NCBI GenBank assembly: GCA_937901225.1
Contig: CALCGX010000076.1
Coordinates: forward strand, 5,418-69,417
Direction: 5' to 3'
Source of the DNA: an uncultured Bacteroidales bacterium
Lineage (GTDB): Bacteria > Bacteroidota > Bacteroidia > Bacteroidales > Paludibacteraceae
DNA: 64,000 nucleotides
In this document: positions 53,468-60,658 of the stretch, piece by piece
Position numbering within the stretch: the first letter of the stretch is position 1
Layout: each line of letters opens with the position of its first letter
Notes under the pieces: generated by a model
Told to the model about the DNA's origin: nothing
The model's input: only the letters and a program-made list of their open reading frames with translations
The model's database searches: none
Made by a program: the position numbers and the translations under genes

Positions 53468-54901
53468 TTAATCAATTAATACAACCCATTCTCCTTCTTT
53501 TCTTCCACCTTTGCGTTGTAGTACACCATATTGTTGCAACAAGCCGATATTGAATTTCACTCCATCTCCTGTAATATCACCTAACGCTATTGCAATCTCC
53601 TGTCTAGTAGATTTTGGGTAGTTCTTTAAGTAATCCAATATTCTCTTTTGGGTAGTATTTAACGGCTTTTGGGTAGTAGACTCCTTCTTTGGGGTAGTAG
53701 TATTCAATCCCTCGTTCGCCTTTTGGGTAGTATTCTCATCCTTTTGGGTAGTTCGCCATATACGTGCAACGAACTGATTGCCATCGGGGCGATCAATAAG
53801 TTCCACATCAGAATTTGTTGCCATAACACGAGGTATTCCAGAACCTAATCCTCTATATGGCATCGTATGTGAGCCAAATTGCGCCAATAACATATTCCGA
53901 GGATTGGAATTTCCGAACATTATTTCTTCAATGGTTTGTCCATCTGGAAGACTACCTGGATTGATGATTTCAATACGGTTATCAAAGACTAATAAACGAA
54001 TAGCTGCAGGTTTGAGCAAATCCAAATGTACCAAGGCATTTTGCAGCAATTCTTCTAAAACAACTTCAGAGATTTCCAACTCGCCAATACTATTAAACGA
54101 CTGTTCCTTCTGAGGTCGTTTAAGACAAGATTTTACCCATCTCATGGCTTCGTCATACATCTCAGGAATGGTACCTGTTATATCACGACTGTCATGATAC
54201 TGCGTTCCACCAATTTCATTGCCGACATACCATACCGCCTTGATACAACGCTGAGGAAGAAACTGTTGAGGTTCTTTAGCAAAATACATCAGTCCTGCAA
54301 CAGTAAGACGACCCTCATCATCTGTAATATGTGCATTACGCAATACGCTTGTGCGAGGCGTATGGAAATCATCAATAGTTTTATGATAGATATTAGCAAA
54401 ATATTCATCAAGCGCCTTGGTATCAATATCCTTTTCCGAAGATCCATCTACGCCGTCGGCATCAGCTTGATACTGATGAGAATTTTGCAAAAGACGGCGT
54501 ATTTCGGAATTTTCAGTTACTCTGCGTTTGTCAGAGCTTTGTTTAACCCAAATATTTCCAGAAAGATCCTTGTAAGGCTTATATAAACCATTCTTTACAT
54601 ATACAACCAGATATATCATTTCGTTGTATCTGATTGTTTCTGTTTCAATGTAAATAACTGGACGGACATGTTCATTGGCAGTATTTCCTAATTCACGAGA
54701 GATGTATTGTACTTGTTCATAGGTTAAACCTACCATCTTGCCAGTTTTGTCCTCCGCTCCAAAGATAATAGTACCACCATGCGTATTAGCAAAGGCTACC
54801 AATTCCTCTGCAACTTGTTTTTGGGTAGTGAACTCTAATTTATATTGTAGCGATGTAGATTCCCCTTTTCTACATAGTTCTATAAGTTCCTGTTCTGTCA
54901 T
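53468..54901 (-). CDS. Schlafen AlbA_2 / RecG-C-like putative DNA-binding protein
   Basis: A 477-residue protein. AlbA_2 (Schlafen) domain at the N-terminus ('ESTSLQYKLEF', 'EELVAFANTHGGTIIFGAED', 'VKQSSDKRRV'), then an HATPase-like RecG-C domain ('LEELLQNALVHLDL', 'INPGSLPDG', 'PYRGLGSGIPRV'), a linker with five near-copies of T-T-Q-K (residues about 385-420), and a C-terminal winged helix ('KRILDYLKNYPKSTRQEIA'). Family members occur as regulators or as RNA/DNA-binding defence components. Coding DNA for the linker is a degenerate repeat (TTTTGGGTAGT on the plus strand). Confidence 0.82.
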   Translation of the reverse strand: MTEQELIELCRKGESTSLQYKLEFTTQKQVAEELVAFANTHGGTIIFGAEDKTGKMVGLTYEQVQYISRELGNTANEHVRPVIYIETETIRYNEMIYLVVYVKNGLYKPYKDLSGNIWVKQSSDKRRVTENSEIRRLLQNSHQYQADADGVDGSSEKDIDTKALDEYFANIYHKTIDDFHTPRTSVLRNAHITDDEGRLTVAGLMYFAKEPQQFLPQRCIKAVWYVGNEIGGTQYHDSRDITGTIPEMYDEAMRWVKSCLKRPQKEQSFNSIGELEISEVVLEELLQNALVHLDLLKPAAIRLLVFDNRIEIINPGSLPDGQTIEEIMFGNSNPRNMLLAQFGSHTMPYRGLGSGIPRVMATNSDVELIDRPDGNQFVARIWRTTQKDENTTQKANEGLNTTTPKKESTTQKPLNTTQKRILDYLKNYPKSTRQEIAIALGDITGDGVKFNIGLLQQYGVLQRKGGRKEGEWVVLID

Positions 54902-54930
54902 ATGGACAATCTTGTTTGTAAATCTATATA

Positions 54931-56577
54931 TTACACTTGATTCAATAAACTTATTATTCGAGCTTTAATATTTTCATATGTCATACTCAAGCGTTTTTTT
55001 GCAACTGCTGTAAGTCTTGATGTGTGTGCAAGAGCGTCTCTGATTGGCTTGTATTCTATTGCATCTCGCAACAAAGTAGCTCTTTTTATTTTATCTTTTT
55101 CATTATCAGCCAAATACGCTAGATCATCCATTGCGCAATATGATAAATCAGATGTATCCTCTCTTATCTCAAAACTTATATTTGCCTTTTCTTTTGCTTC
55201 TTCAGCTCGTCTATGCCAGTCTGCAATGCGCTTCTCCCAATCAGTAGGAAAACTAATCTTTTTGTCCCTAATATAATAGCGCAATAAATTCTCTGAAACG
55301 AAGCACTCTCCGTAAGACGAAAAATTAAACTCTGCATCTTCGCTTATGGCTTTTATCCAAGTGTCTACTTTTTTTCGACTAGTGCTATTATCCTTTGAGG
55401 GAAGAAAATCTTCGACAACAGCATTAAATAATTCCTTGGATTTTCGTTGCTTTTTGCTAATCCTTTGATTCTCTGAATCTCCATCTTGATTAATCTCGGC
55501 ACGCCAGATATCCCAATCGTTTATTATTGTTTTAAGGATTGATTCAAGGTTATTTAATAACTCTTTAAATTTTGGATCGTCAGGCACAACTCCCTCACGA
55601 CTACTTGTAAATCGGTCATTTTCATCATCCAAATCGTCATAATGAATTTGTCCGTATAAGTAACTTTCAACAATTCGTGCTGTAGGAATGTGGCGTAAAA
55701 TATCTTTTTCTCTTAATCGACCATTAACATATAAATCAATTGTTATTTTTTCGTCAGTACCCTTAATCTTCAAATCAGACGGAGTTGTAACAGAGGCTAT
55801 AAAACCATTAATTAGATTATTTTCTAAGAACAAGTCTTTTGTTTTGACAAATGTACTTTCATTGATATACGGATCATTAATATCGTTTATTTTCCAAACA
55901 AACTGTGTTTTCTCTTTTATGGATTCTAATTCTTTTAACGTAATAGGTTCTCCGTTAATTATGATGTTAAATGTAGAATCTTTAAGAGAAAAACGGAAAT
56001 ATAATGCAACTAATTTGCGAATATAATCTACTCTATTACGGATACCATCTTTGATACCTTCAAAAATAATAGCAGTACCCTTTACTCCTATTTTAGAAGC
56101 ATACTCTGCAATTATTGCATCAGTAGGTATGTCTAGTTTATACTCATTCGAAGATATATCATCTTGGATAGCATGATCAAGTCCTGAATTATCTATAGTG
56201 CCTCCTACTATCTCTGAAGTTAAAGTTTTTGTAACAATAGTTATAGTTTGTGCACATGACAAAAGAGCCAGCTTGCCAATACCTTTTCTTCCTATAAATG
56301 GGCGCCCGATTTTTGTGTGCGTAATACTATCTTTGCGTTTAGAATAACCTATTTTCAAGAACCTATTTTGAAAACCGGCTTCATCCATACCATCACCATC
56401 ATCTATAATAACAAGCTTTCGGTTATCTCGTTCTATAGTTATGTACACATTATGCGCATCAGCATCCCAAGCATTAGAAATAGCTTCACCTAAAACTGTC
56501 ATGAAGCTTCTGTATAAGTTTCTGCCAAGGTGATTCAAAATACTTAATGAAATATTAAAGTTATATGTTTTCATCAC
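54931..56577 (-). CDS. GHKL (MORC/Hsp90-like) ATPase
   Basis: A 548-residue protein with a full N-terminal GHKL ATP site: 'LGEAISNAWDADA' (N box), 'IDDGDGMD' (G1) and 'GRKGIGKLALLS' (G2). The middle domain resembles a transducer region, and the C-terminal third is helical. Prokaryotic MORC/Hsp90-like ATPases are known in restriction-modification neighbourhoods, where they may clamp DNA. It starts within the stop codon of the methyltransferase gene (4-bp ATGA overlap), so the two are made in step. This is the most distinctive partner of the methylase here. Confidence 0.85.
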   Translation of the reverse strand: MMKTYNFNISLSILNHLGRNLYRSFMTVLGEAISNAWDADAHNVYITIERDNRKLVIIDDGDGMDEAGFQNRFLKIGYSKRKDSITHTKIGRPFIGRKGIGKLALLSCAQTITIVTKTLTSEIVGGTIDNSGLDHAIQDDISSNEYKLDIPTDAIIAEYASKIGVKGTAIIFEGIKDGIRNRVDYIRKLVALYFRFSLKDSTFNIIINGEPITLKELESIKEKTQFVWKINDINDPYINESTFVKTKDLFLENNLINGFIASVTTPSDLKIKGTDEKITIDLYVNGRLREKDILRHIPTARIVESYLYGQIHYDDLDDENDRFTSSREGVVPDDPKFKELLNNLESILKTIINDWDIWRAEINQDGDSENQRISKKQRKSKELFNAVVEDFLPSKDNSTSRKKVDTWIKAISEDAEFNFSSYGECFVSENLLRYYIRDKKISFPTDWEKRIADWHRRAEEAKEKANISFEIREDTSDLSYCAMDDLAYLADNEKDKIKRATLLRDAIEYKPIRDALAHTSRLTAVAKKRLSMTYENIKARIISLLNQV

Positions 56578-57629
56578 AAATTAGATTTAATACTTTGCGC
56601 TATAACCTCTCCCAACTTTGGAGGGACCGCATTGCCAATATATCTAGAGGCTTTTGTCAAAGAAACCTCGTGTTCATTCGGAAAGAATTTATATGTGATT
56701 GGAAAAGTCTGGAATAGAGCTGCTTCTCTTGCTGAAATAGCACGATTCTGTACTGGATGACCAAATCGTCCATTGCCAATTCCCGTACAAAGAGTTGTCA
56801 TTGTAGGCGATGGTTCTTCCCACACCATTCGGCCATAAACACTTCCGAAACTCTTTCCACTTTCCTTTTTATGGCACTCTAGCATTAAATCAGCAGGCCA
56901 ATCTTTCCAACTTCCGCCATAAGGAGTAGATTTCAAGCGTTGAAGATTAAGAGGAGACAATGCACGGCATCGATGTAATGCGTCTGTAGGACAACCTTGT
57001 CCTGCTTCAAGTGGGGGGAGATGCCCAATAGCATCTTTAACCGTTACATAATTCTCTTTTTTATGAGTTGGCGATATTAAATCAATATTTCCGAGACGTG
57101 AAGCTAAGAATACCAATCGTTTCCTAGTTTGTGGTATACCATAATCAGGACAATAAACAACTTTGTATTTAACATTGTATCCCTCATTCTGCAATACTTC
57201 TACAAAATCAGCTAATACAGATTTTAGTTTAAATGAAGCTATCGCAGGAACATTTTCCATTGTTACTATATCAGGATGAACCTCTTTTACAAGTCTGCCA
57301 AACTCATATAACAAGTTGTATTTGTCTTTATCTTTGTTTTTGTTTTTAAAGGCATAAGATGAGAACGGTTGACATGGAGCACAACCTGCTAAAACCTTAA
57401 TAACATTTTTCTTTTGAGAATACAATTTATTTATCTCGTCTCCCGAGATAGTTTTCACATCTCTATAGTAAAATTTGCCACCTGTATTTGTTTCATAGGC
57501 ATATTGGCAAGTATAGTCTAAATCAAAACCTGCAAGAATTTTCATTCCTTGGCATTTGAGTCCATAACTTAGTCCTCCTATACCACAAAATAGGTCAATT
57601 ACTTCATATGTTTTATTACTCCGTGCCAT
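56574..57629 (-). CDS. DNA (cytosine-5) methyltransferase
   Basis: A 351-residue C5 methylase. Motif I 'DLFCGIGGLSYG', motif IV with catalytic Cys86 in 'GCAPCQPFS', motif VI 'MENVPAI' (125-127 ENV), motif VIII 'PQTRKRLVF', motif IX 'SAREAALFQTFP' and motif X 'GNAVPP' are all present, so it should be active. The target-recognition region (about 185-290) carries an unusual Trp-rich 'GGSWKDWPADLM'; the recognised site cannot be read from it. It is the first gene of the island and has a strong promoter. Confidence 0.95.
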   Translation of the reverse strand: MARSNKTYEVIDLFCGIGGLSYGLKCQGMKILAGFDLDYTCQYAYETNTGGKFYYRDVKTISGDEINKLYSQKKNVIKVLAGCAPCQPFSSYAFKNKNKDKDKYNLLYEFGRLVKEVHPDIVTMENVPAIASFKLKSVLADFVEVLQNEGYNVKYKVVYCPDYGIPQTRKRLVFLASRLGNIDLISPTHKKENYVTVKDAIGHLPPLEAGQGCPTDALHRCRALSPLNLQRLKSTPYGGSWKDWPADLMLECHKKESGKSFGSVYGRMVWEEPSPTMTTLCTGIGNGRFGHPVQNRAISAREAALFQTFPITYKFFPNEHEVSLTKASRYIGNAVPPKLGEVIAQSIKSNL

Positions 57630-57647
57630 AAAATACTATTTAGCCTG

Positions 57648-57679
57648 CAAAGATACAAAAATTTTTGCATTTATGCAAA
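57648..57679 (-). promoter_or_regulatory. Promoter of the methyltransferase-led island
   Basis: Minus-strand -7 box TATCTTTG (57648-57655), 20-bp spacer, TTTG (57676-57679). The methylase ATG is 19 nt downstream of the box. Since gaps to 45.3 kb are short, one transcript could reach AbiH. Confidence 0.7.
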
Positions 57680-57790
57680 TAAATAGCGAAAATGTCGCTA
57701 TTTTCTGGTGTAAGGTGTATGGTGTAAAGGTGGGGAGGGAGCAGCAAAGCTGCGGTTTAGTGGACGCTTCGCTACTGTTTAGGGTTTAAA

Positions 57791-57833
57791 GGCAAGTAAT
57801 TCCCAAATAATATTCGGGAAAATGGACAAAGAA
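57791..57833. repeat. Direct repeat copy 1 (GGCAAGTA...ATGGACAAAGAA)
   Basis: 43 bases that align with 58048-58088. Both open with GGCAAGTA, hold a CCC...GGG mini-hairpin and close with AATGGACAAAGAA. Confidence 0.75.
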
Positions 57834-57848
57834 AGAGGGGTGTAAAAG

Positions 57849-57883
57849 TGCGCAAATTTAAAGTTGTACTTTAAGATTGCGCA
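57849..57883. repeat. 35-bp inverted repeat
   Basis: Arms TGCGCAA-AT-TTAAAGT and ACTTTAA-GA-TTGCGCA with a TGT loop; 14 of 16 pairs match. No T-run follows on either strand. Confidence 0.8.
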
Positions 57884-58047
57884 AATTGGAGAGCACAAAG
57901 TAGCTGATTAGAGGTGCGGAATTACTCGCAGTGGTAGCCGCGAGAACTGAACCAAATGTGAGAAATTGGCTCGGCGAATTAGCGCAAGTGCACCCCATAA
58001 CGCGAGCGTTATCGGGGACCCCGCCGAGGACTAAAAAGGTGGCGGGA

Positions 58048-58088
58048 GGCAAGTACCCCAATGCAATTTGGGGCTAATGGACAAAGAA
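58048..58088. repeat. Direct repeat copy 2
   Basis: 41 bases related to 57791-57833; the internal hairpin is CCCCAA...TTTGGGG. Together the copies bracket a 214-bp structured segment. Confidence 0.75.
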
Positions 58089-58099
58089 GCAGCAAGGAG

Positions 58100-58444
58100 C
58101 TATTCAGAGGCGTGGATCAGGGAGCCGATGATGAAGCCACGGAAAGTGGTATAAGGATTAGGGTGAGTATTTGGGTAGCGGTCGGCTTTCTTGCGGTAGT
58201 CGGCGTACTTCTCTTCCCACTCAGCACGTAGTTCGGGAGTGTTCATGATGACAGAGGTTTGTTTGACCGCCTCTGCGAAAGAAGAAACAGCCTTCTGGCG
58301 AGAGGGCGCAAGAGGACCTTTATACGGATGCTTGACTACATAAGCATGCGTGCGACCGTTGCGGGTGCGCATGATAATCTTATCGGTGGAACCGAGTTTG
58401 CCCGACATGGAGTCGAAGGGATGAGAGAGAGTGGTTCTAGCCAT
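58100..58444 (-). CDS. Small orphan protein, paralogue of the 19.7-kb gene
   Basis: A 114-residue basic protein. Alignment with the 112-residue protein at 19726-20064 by eye: 'MRTRNGRTHAYVVKHPYKG', 'SVIMNTPELRAEWEEKY', 'YPNTHPNPYTTFRGFIIGSL'. ATG 58444 is chosen because the paralogue starts at the matching Met; ATG 58456 adds four residues. No known family was recognised. It follows the structured segment directly and lies at the edge of the defence island, with an approximately 210-nt leader that contains the stem AATGCAAC/GTTGCATT nested in TGCCCA/TGGGCA (58561-58596). Confidence 0.68.
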   Translation of the reverse strand: MARTTLSHPFDSMSGKLGSTDKIIMRTRNGRTHAYVVKHPYKGPLAPSRQKAVSSFAEAVKQTSVIMNTPELRAEWEEKYADYRKKADRYPNTHPNPYTTFRGFIIGSLIHASE

Positions 58445-58456
58445 CGTGTTCGGCAA

Positions 58457-58833
58457 TCGAGCACGCGAGTATTTTTTAAGACAATTATTTTAGGTAACAA
58501 AAATACGCTTCACTACGTTCGCTACAAAAATAATTAAAAATCAATGGTGTCTTTTGTTTCTGCCCAAATGAATGCAACACGTTGCATTGGTGGGCAAAAC
58601 AAAATCAATTTATACTCCGCGTTCGGAATTCCTCTATGCCAGAGAGGGGATAAGGATTAGTAATTATGGGTGCAAAGGTAGTGAAAGTTTTGCAGATTTG
58701 CAAGTTTTGGAAGGTAAAATTTTGATTTTATAGTGAAATAGTGAAAGTAGTTGATAGATACGGTATTCCTAGGGTAAGAATAGGGTAATCTATCGTGTAT
58801 CTAACGTATATCTATCGTATATCTATCGTGTAT
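58457..58833. other. Non-coding gap: leader, promoter and repeat array
   Basis: The gap holds the orphan-gene leader with the TGCCCA/TGGGCA and AATGCAAC/GTTGCATT stem-loop at 58561-58596, the promoter at 58673-58704, an A/T-rich stretch, and most of the 11-bp array. No reading frame of note. Confidence 0.6.
58673..58704 (-). promoter_or_regulatory. Promoter of the 58.1-kb orphan gene
   Basis: Minus-strand -7 box TACCTTTG (58673-58680), 20-bp spacer, TTG at 58701-58703. Confidence 0.6.
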
Positions 58834-58854
58834 CTATCGTATATGTAACGTAGT
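58789..58854. repeat. Six tandem 11-bp repeats (TCTATCGTATA)
   Basis: Units start at 58789, 58800, 58811, 58822, 58833 and 58844: TCTATCGTGTA, TCTAACGTATA, TCTATCGTATA, TCTATCGTGTA, TCTATCGTATA, TGTAACGTAGT. The AraC stop codon lies inside. The units are related to those at 20112-20155. Confidence 0.9.
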
Positions 58855-59733
58855 TGATAGCGGGTTGGAAGCGAAGGGATAGCGGAAGGTTTTAGGTGAG
58901 AAACCTGTCGCACGGCGAAAGAATTGAGAAAAGAAAGCAGCATTCTCGAAACCTAATTGCCATGCTATAGAATAAATAGGGTCATCACTATAACGCAAAA
59001 GCACTTTTGCCTGCTGAATCGTTCGACGATTAATCCAATCCATCACCGTTTGACCAGAACAAGATTTAATAACCATAGACAAATGATTAGGCGTAACTGC
59101 TAATTGGTCAGCATAGAAAGAAATACGACGATGCTTATCCCCTTGCTCGGACAAAAGTTGCAGAAAACGACTAAATAACATTCCACTACTTCCACTAAAA
59201 GAAAGAGAAGACACCTCTTGCACTGATGAGTCGGCATGAAGATCACTAAACATCGCCATCAGCATATGGCGCACCGTATCATCTTGCCAATTGGCATTTT
59301 GTGTAATAGCGTGGAGCATACGGATATACATATCTATACGCACAAGAAGAGGTTGGCTAACATTGAGCAAGATGTTGTGTGGGTACCAATCCGTGAGCGA
59401 GAGGTCTTTGAACGCCACTAAAAGCATGTCGAAATCATCGGTACGCTCGCCTATCTCAACAATACTATTAGGAGTAGAAATAAGTATCGTGCCAGCCGTG
59501 AGGCAATATGGACAGAGATTGATAGTAAGGTGCATCGTACCAGATAAAACACGTATCAACCGATATTCTTGCGTCAGAATAGGCAATCCAAAAGGAAAAT
59601 CTTGCAGATTGATAGCATGCATATCCTGAATCACCAATAATCGAGGCGACAAATAATTGGCATTAGGCGCCATATTATACGCCGCAGGATTAGCAGGTAC
59701 GCTGAGATGAACGAAAGGGTTTTGCTTGCTCAT
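58834..59733 (-). CDS. AraC-family transcriptional regulator
   Basis: A 299-residue regulator. The N-terminal cupin-like half ('LSVPANPAAYNMAPNANYLS', 'YRLIRVLSGTMHLTINLCPY') would bind an effector; the C-terminal AraC domain has two helix-turn-helices ('YADQLAVTPNHLSMVIKS', 'IAWQLGFENAAFFSQFFRRA' and 'TGFSPKTFR'). Start set at ATG 59733; 30 upstream codons would lie in the promoter. It diverges from the HXXEE membrane protein, the likeliest target. Its last codons run into the 11-bp array. Confidence 0.9.
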   Translation of the reverse strand: MSKQNPFVHLSVPANPAAYNMAPNANYLSPRLLVIQDMHAINLQDFPFGLPILTQEYRLIRVLSGTMHLTINLCPYCLTAGTILISTPNSIVEIGERTDDFDMLLVAFKDLSLTDWYPHNILLNVSQPLLVRIDMYIRMLHAITQNANWQDDTVRHMLMAMFSDLHADSSVQEVSSLSFSGSSGMLFSRFLQLLSEQGDKHRRISFYADQLAVTPNHLSMVIKSCSGQTVMDWINRRTIQQAKVLLRYSDDPIYSIAWQLGFENAAFFSQFFRRATGFSPKTFRYPFASNPLSTTLHIR

Positions 59734-59751
59734 AGAGATTGAAATTCGTTG

Positions 59752-59783
59752 CAAAATTACATAAAAAGTATGGATTTGCCAAA
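59752..59783 (-). promoter_or_regulatory. Promoter of the AraC regulator
   Basis: Minus-strand -7 box TAATTTTG (59752-59759), 20-bp spacer, TTTG (59780-59783). Confidence 0.7.
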
Positions 59784-59856
59784 TTAAAATAGAAAAATCG
59801 TAGAATATGAATATATATTCCATAGATAGTGTTATTCCTTATTGAAAAAAAGGTAG

Positions 59857-59864
59857 TAATTTTG
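59857..59864 (+). promoter_or_regulatory. -7 box of the HXXEE gene
   Basis: TAATTTTG 30 bp before the ATG. No good -33 element, which fits a promoter that needs an activator such as the divergent AraC protein. Confidence 0.5.
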
Positions 59865-59893
59865 CAGCGAATTTTAATTAATCCAAAATCAAT

Positions 59894-60559
59894 ATGAAAG
59901 CATTACAATTTTATTCTCGTTACTGGGCGGCAATTGGCGGCTTAGTGTTTGTAGGTTTAGCATTTTTATTGGGCATTCAAGGAGATAGTATTCCGCTTCT
60001 CCAACGCCTAAGTATCATGCTGTACATGTCATTGTTGTTCCATCAGTTTGAGGAATATATTTTCCCAGGTGGTTTTCCTGTAGCCAACAATATCGCGCTA
60101 TTTGGAGAGAAGAAAGAACCGCATCTATATCCCCTCAACCAACTGAGCGCACTGACTGTAAATGTGCTATGCGCTTATCCACTATACATAATAGGGATAG
60201 TAGCATATGAACACCTATGGTATGTGGTATTTTTGTCGTACTTCACAATGTTACAAGTACTGATGCATTGTTTGAAAATCAATATATCATTGCGTTCATG
60301 GTATAGTCCAGGTTGTCTGTCGGCTTTGTTTGTGATGTTTCCTATCGGTAGTCACACACTCTGGTACCTAGCTAACAACTACAATATGCCTCATTACTAC
60401 TGGTGGGCACCTGCGCTCAGTTTCCCAGTGATAGCCGTTGTGACAATTCTGCTGCCAATAGTGATATTTAGAAACCGAGATACGAAGTTTGGATTTGCAC
60501 AGCACGAAGCCGATGATTTCGCGGTAAAACATGGAATTGCTACACTTTGGCGTAAGTAG
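59894..60559 (+). CDS. HXXEE-domain membrane protein
   Basis: A 221-residue protein with five to six hydrophobic segments and the eponymous motif in 'SLLFHQFEEYIFPGGFP' (H-Q-F-E-E), plus a late conserved His in 'LMHCLKINI'. The HXXEE family (PF13787) is uncharacterised; the motif hints at a metal site in the membrane. Divergent from the AraC gene, with which it probably forms a regulated pair. Confidence 0.8.
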   Translation: MKALQFYSRYWAAIGGLVFVGLAFLLGIQGDSIPLLQRLSIMLYMSLLFHQFEEYIFPGGFPVANNIALFGEKKEPHLYPLNQLSALTVNVLCAYPLYIIGIVAYEHLWYVVFLSYFTMLQVLMHCLKINISLRSWYSPGCLSALFVMFPIGSHTLWYLANNYNMPHYYWWAPALSFPVIAVVTILLPIVIFRNRDTKFGFAQHEADDFAVKHGIATLWRK

Positions 60560-60576
60560 CAATAGAGGAGTATAAT

Positions 60577-60615
60577 AAAAATAGAGTGTGCCGTGATGGA
60601 CACACTCTATTTTTT
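60577..60615. terminator. Bidirectional terminator between the HXXEE gene and malQ
   Basis: Stem ATAGAGTGTG/CACACTCTAT (60581-60590 with 60601-60610), 10-nt loop, A-run before and T-run after, so it can serve both converging genes. Confidence 0.85.
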
Positions 60616-60658
60616 GGATATTGGACGCCGCAAAGCGGCTATTGGAAATAGGCAAGGA

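Larger units (their letters stand above)
57680..58099. other. Non-coding gap with a candidate structured element
   Basis: No convincing gene. Besides the inverted repeat at 57849 and the direct repeats at 57791 and 58048, it has hairpins CTCGC/GCGAG (57925-57944) and CCCCATAACG/CGTTATCGGGG (57993-58017), the latter enclosed by CTCGGCG (57970-57976) pairing with CGCCGAG (58022-58028). These nested helices suggest an RNA or a small insertion rather than protein. A possible 67-codon frame on the minus strand overlaps the hairpins and is not supported. Confidence 0.5.

Noticed and set aside
44078..57629. Prophage or integrative element
   Set aside because: No integrase, structural, conjugation or replication genes and no tRNA-linked attachment repeats are seen; the genes are all defence-type.
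57858..58061. 67-codon minus-strand frame in the structured gap
   Set aside because: It overlaps the nested hairpins, has no promoter of its own and no protein-like pattern; the nucleotide structure is the better explanation.
58789..58854. CRISPR array
   Set aside because: The 11-bp units are contiguous without spacers and there are no cas genes.
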